This document shows positions 8,097-8,847 of a stretch of DNA of 8,847 nt, one piece after another. The first letter of the stretch is position 1. Each line of letters opens with the position of its first letter. The position numbers and the translations under genes are program-made. The stretch is taken from positions 1 through 8,847 of the forward strand of contig WFUQ01000127.1 of the NCBI GenBank assembly GCA_015484935.1. Reading direction: 5' to 3'. The notes beneath the pieces were generated by a model. It was not told the origin of the DNA and made no database searches. It saw only the letters and a list, made by a program, of their open reading frames with translations. Source of the DNA: Gammaproteobacteria bacterium (GTDB taxonomy: Bacteria; Pseudomonadota; Gammaproteobacteria; SZUA-229).

Positions 8097-8112
8097 TGTG
8101 AAATTGTTCAAG
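8097..8112. promoter_or_regulatory. Possible CRP/FNR-family site, right copy
   Basis: TGTGA-N6-TCAAG. The left half is a perfect CRP half-site; the right half is FNR-like (TCAA). Its centre (8104.5) lies 33 bases, about three helical turns, from that of the left copy, so both would face the same side of the DNA. Confidence 0.42.
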
Positions 8113-8119
8113 TTTCAGC

Positions 8120-8137
8120 TATATTTAACAGTATTAG
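8120..8137 (+). promoter_or_regulatory. Possible -10 elements for the HD-domain gene
   Basis: TATATT (8120-8125) and TATTAG (8132-8137) are candidate -10 boxes without a good -35. If TATTAG is used, the right CRP-like site would be centred near -40, close to the class II activator position. If TATATT is used, the site would overlap the polymerase footprint and would more likely repress. Confidence 0.3.
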
Positions 8138-8159
8138 CCTCACTGTCAGGTCCTGTTGG

Positions 8160-8847
8160 ATGAAAAAAAGACGCTCCACCTACGATGTAACCAATGAAGT
8201 CAATCTCATCGATACCGATCAGGTCTGCGATATGGTCATCGGTGTATTCGCTGACATCTTCCCCAAATTCAATCGCACTGCACTGAAACGCGCTTTCGCT
8301 GATTGTGAGCGGCTGTTCGAAGGCGAGTATCCATCCTATCTTGCCTGCGACACCCTGTACCACGACAAGCAACACACCATGGATATGACGCTGGCACTGT
8401 CTCGCCTGATAAACGGATATGAGAGACTGGCAAAAAAAGCTGACCGGTTGGGGCCGGAACGTGCCGTGCTCGGTATCATCACCGCCCTGTTCCATGATTC
8501 AGGCTACATCCGCCACGTCGCTGACCACCACCACTTCAATGGTGCGGAATACACCCTCACCCACGTCAGCCGCAGTGCCGATTTTCTGAAACGTTATCTG
8601 TACAAGATCGGTATGGGCGAACATGCGCAGATGATCTCTAACATGGTGCACTATACCGGCTATGAAGTCGCACCTGAACACATCCGTATCGCAGACAAAC
8701 GCATGCACAAAGTCGGACACCTGCTAGGTACCGCCGACCTGCTCGCACAGATGGCCGATCGCTGCTATCTGGAAAAATGCCGTGATCGTCTGTATGTGGA
8801 GTTCGTACTCGGCGGTATCGCAGTGCAGACCGATGCCGATGGGAACG
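8160..8847 (+). CDS. HD-domain phosphohydrolase, phosphodiesterase-like (3' end outside window)
   Basis: The frame opens at ATG 8160 and runs off the window after 229 codons. A weak AGG at 8148-8150 precedes it. The protein has no signal peptide or membrane segment so far and should be cytosolic. The visible metal-site residues of an HD domain are H72 (in YHDKQHTMDM), H112-D113 (in LFHDSGY) and probably D193 (in GTADLLAQMADR); H164 (NMVHYTG) is a further candidate. H68, four residues before H72, matches the YHxxxH arrangement of class I cyclic-nucleotide phosphodiesterases, in which the first His is the general acid. HD proteins also include nucleotidases and (p)ppGpp hydrolases, so the substrate is not proven. 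Position just downstream of an adenylate cyclase makes cAMP breakdown a reasonable guess, but that is inference. Confidence 0.75.
   Translation, partial: MKKRRSTYDVTNEVNLIDTDQVCDMVIGVFADIFPKFNRTALKRAFADCERLFEGEYPSYLACDTLYHDKQHTMDMTLALSRLINGYERLAKKADRLGPERAVLGIITALFHDSGYIRHVADHHHFNGAEYTLTHVSRSADFLKRYLYKIGMGEHAQMISNMVHYTGYEVAPEHIRIADKRMHKVGHLLGTADLLAQMADRCYLEKCRDRLYVEFVLGGIAVQTDADGN

Larger units (their letters stand above)
8063..8113. repeat. 51-base nested dyad between the cyclase and HD-domain genes
   Basis: Outer arms ACTTGAAC (8063-8070) and GTTCAAGT (8106-8113), and inner arms TTCACAAA (8074-8081) and TTTGTGAA (8095-8102), are both perfect and share one centre at 8088; three unpaired positions lie between the arms. 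The core TGCC-AA-GGCA (8083-8092) is also self-complementary, half a base off centre. No T-run follows on either strand, so it does not look like an intrinsic terminator. It sits 46 bases before the HD-gene start, where an operator or leader structure would lie. Confidence 0.8.

Noticed and set aside
8063..8113. Intrinsic terminator for the cyclase gene
   Set aside because: The stem is AT-rich with an internal mismatch bubble, and neither strand has a T-run after it.
8115..8495. 126-codon - strand open frame at the right end
   Set aside because: Lies antisense to the HD-domain gene, whose motifs are clear on the + strand.

Overview
The window looks like a chromosomal segment of a gammaproteobacterium. 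It has balanced base composition, a BarA/GacS-type tripartite kinase, a gammaproteobacterial-type PdxJ and a TonB-dependent receptor, so the cell is Gram-negative with an outer membrane. It holds six protein-coding genes, two of them cut by the window edges. I see no tRNA, rRNA, CRISPR array, insertion sequence or phage gene.

Left block (1-4890, + strand): a tightly packed operon of the 3' end of a TonB-dependent outer-membrane receptor, a secreted ABC-type substrate-binding protein of the ABC_sub_bind type, and a BarA-like hybrid histidine kinase (HAMP, HisKA, HATPase, degenerate receiver, intact receiver, Hpt). The genes are 6 bases apart and then overlap by one base. No permease or ATPase gene lies between them. 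The layout suggests a sensing relay (outer-membrane uptake, periplasmic binding, kinase) rather than plain import, but this is inference.

Middle (4904-5799): pdxJ (vitamin B6 synthesis) on the - strand converges on the kinase gene with only 13 bases between them. Its family-consistent start is a GTG at 5638, well inside the longest open frame. A 161-base divergent intergenic region separates it from the next gene and carries a cluster of ATAGC(A/G) hexamers, two of them forming a 7-base dyad.

Right block (5800-8847, + strand): a CHASE2-class III adenylate cyclase with a TTG start, then a 149-base intergenic region, then the start of an HD-domain protein whose histidine/aspartate pattern resembles cyclic-nucleotide phosphodiesterases. 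The intergenic region has a striking 51-base nested dyad that can be read as two mirror-image CRP/FNR-type sites 33 bases apart. A cAMP-making enzyme, possible cAMP-receptor sites and a possible cAMP-degrading enzyme in a row suggest a local cAMP feedback module. This is the most interesting hypothesis in the window.
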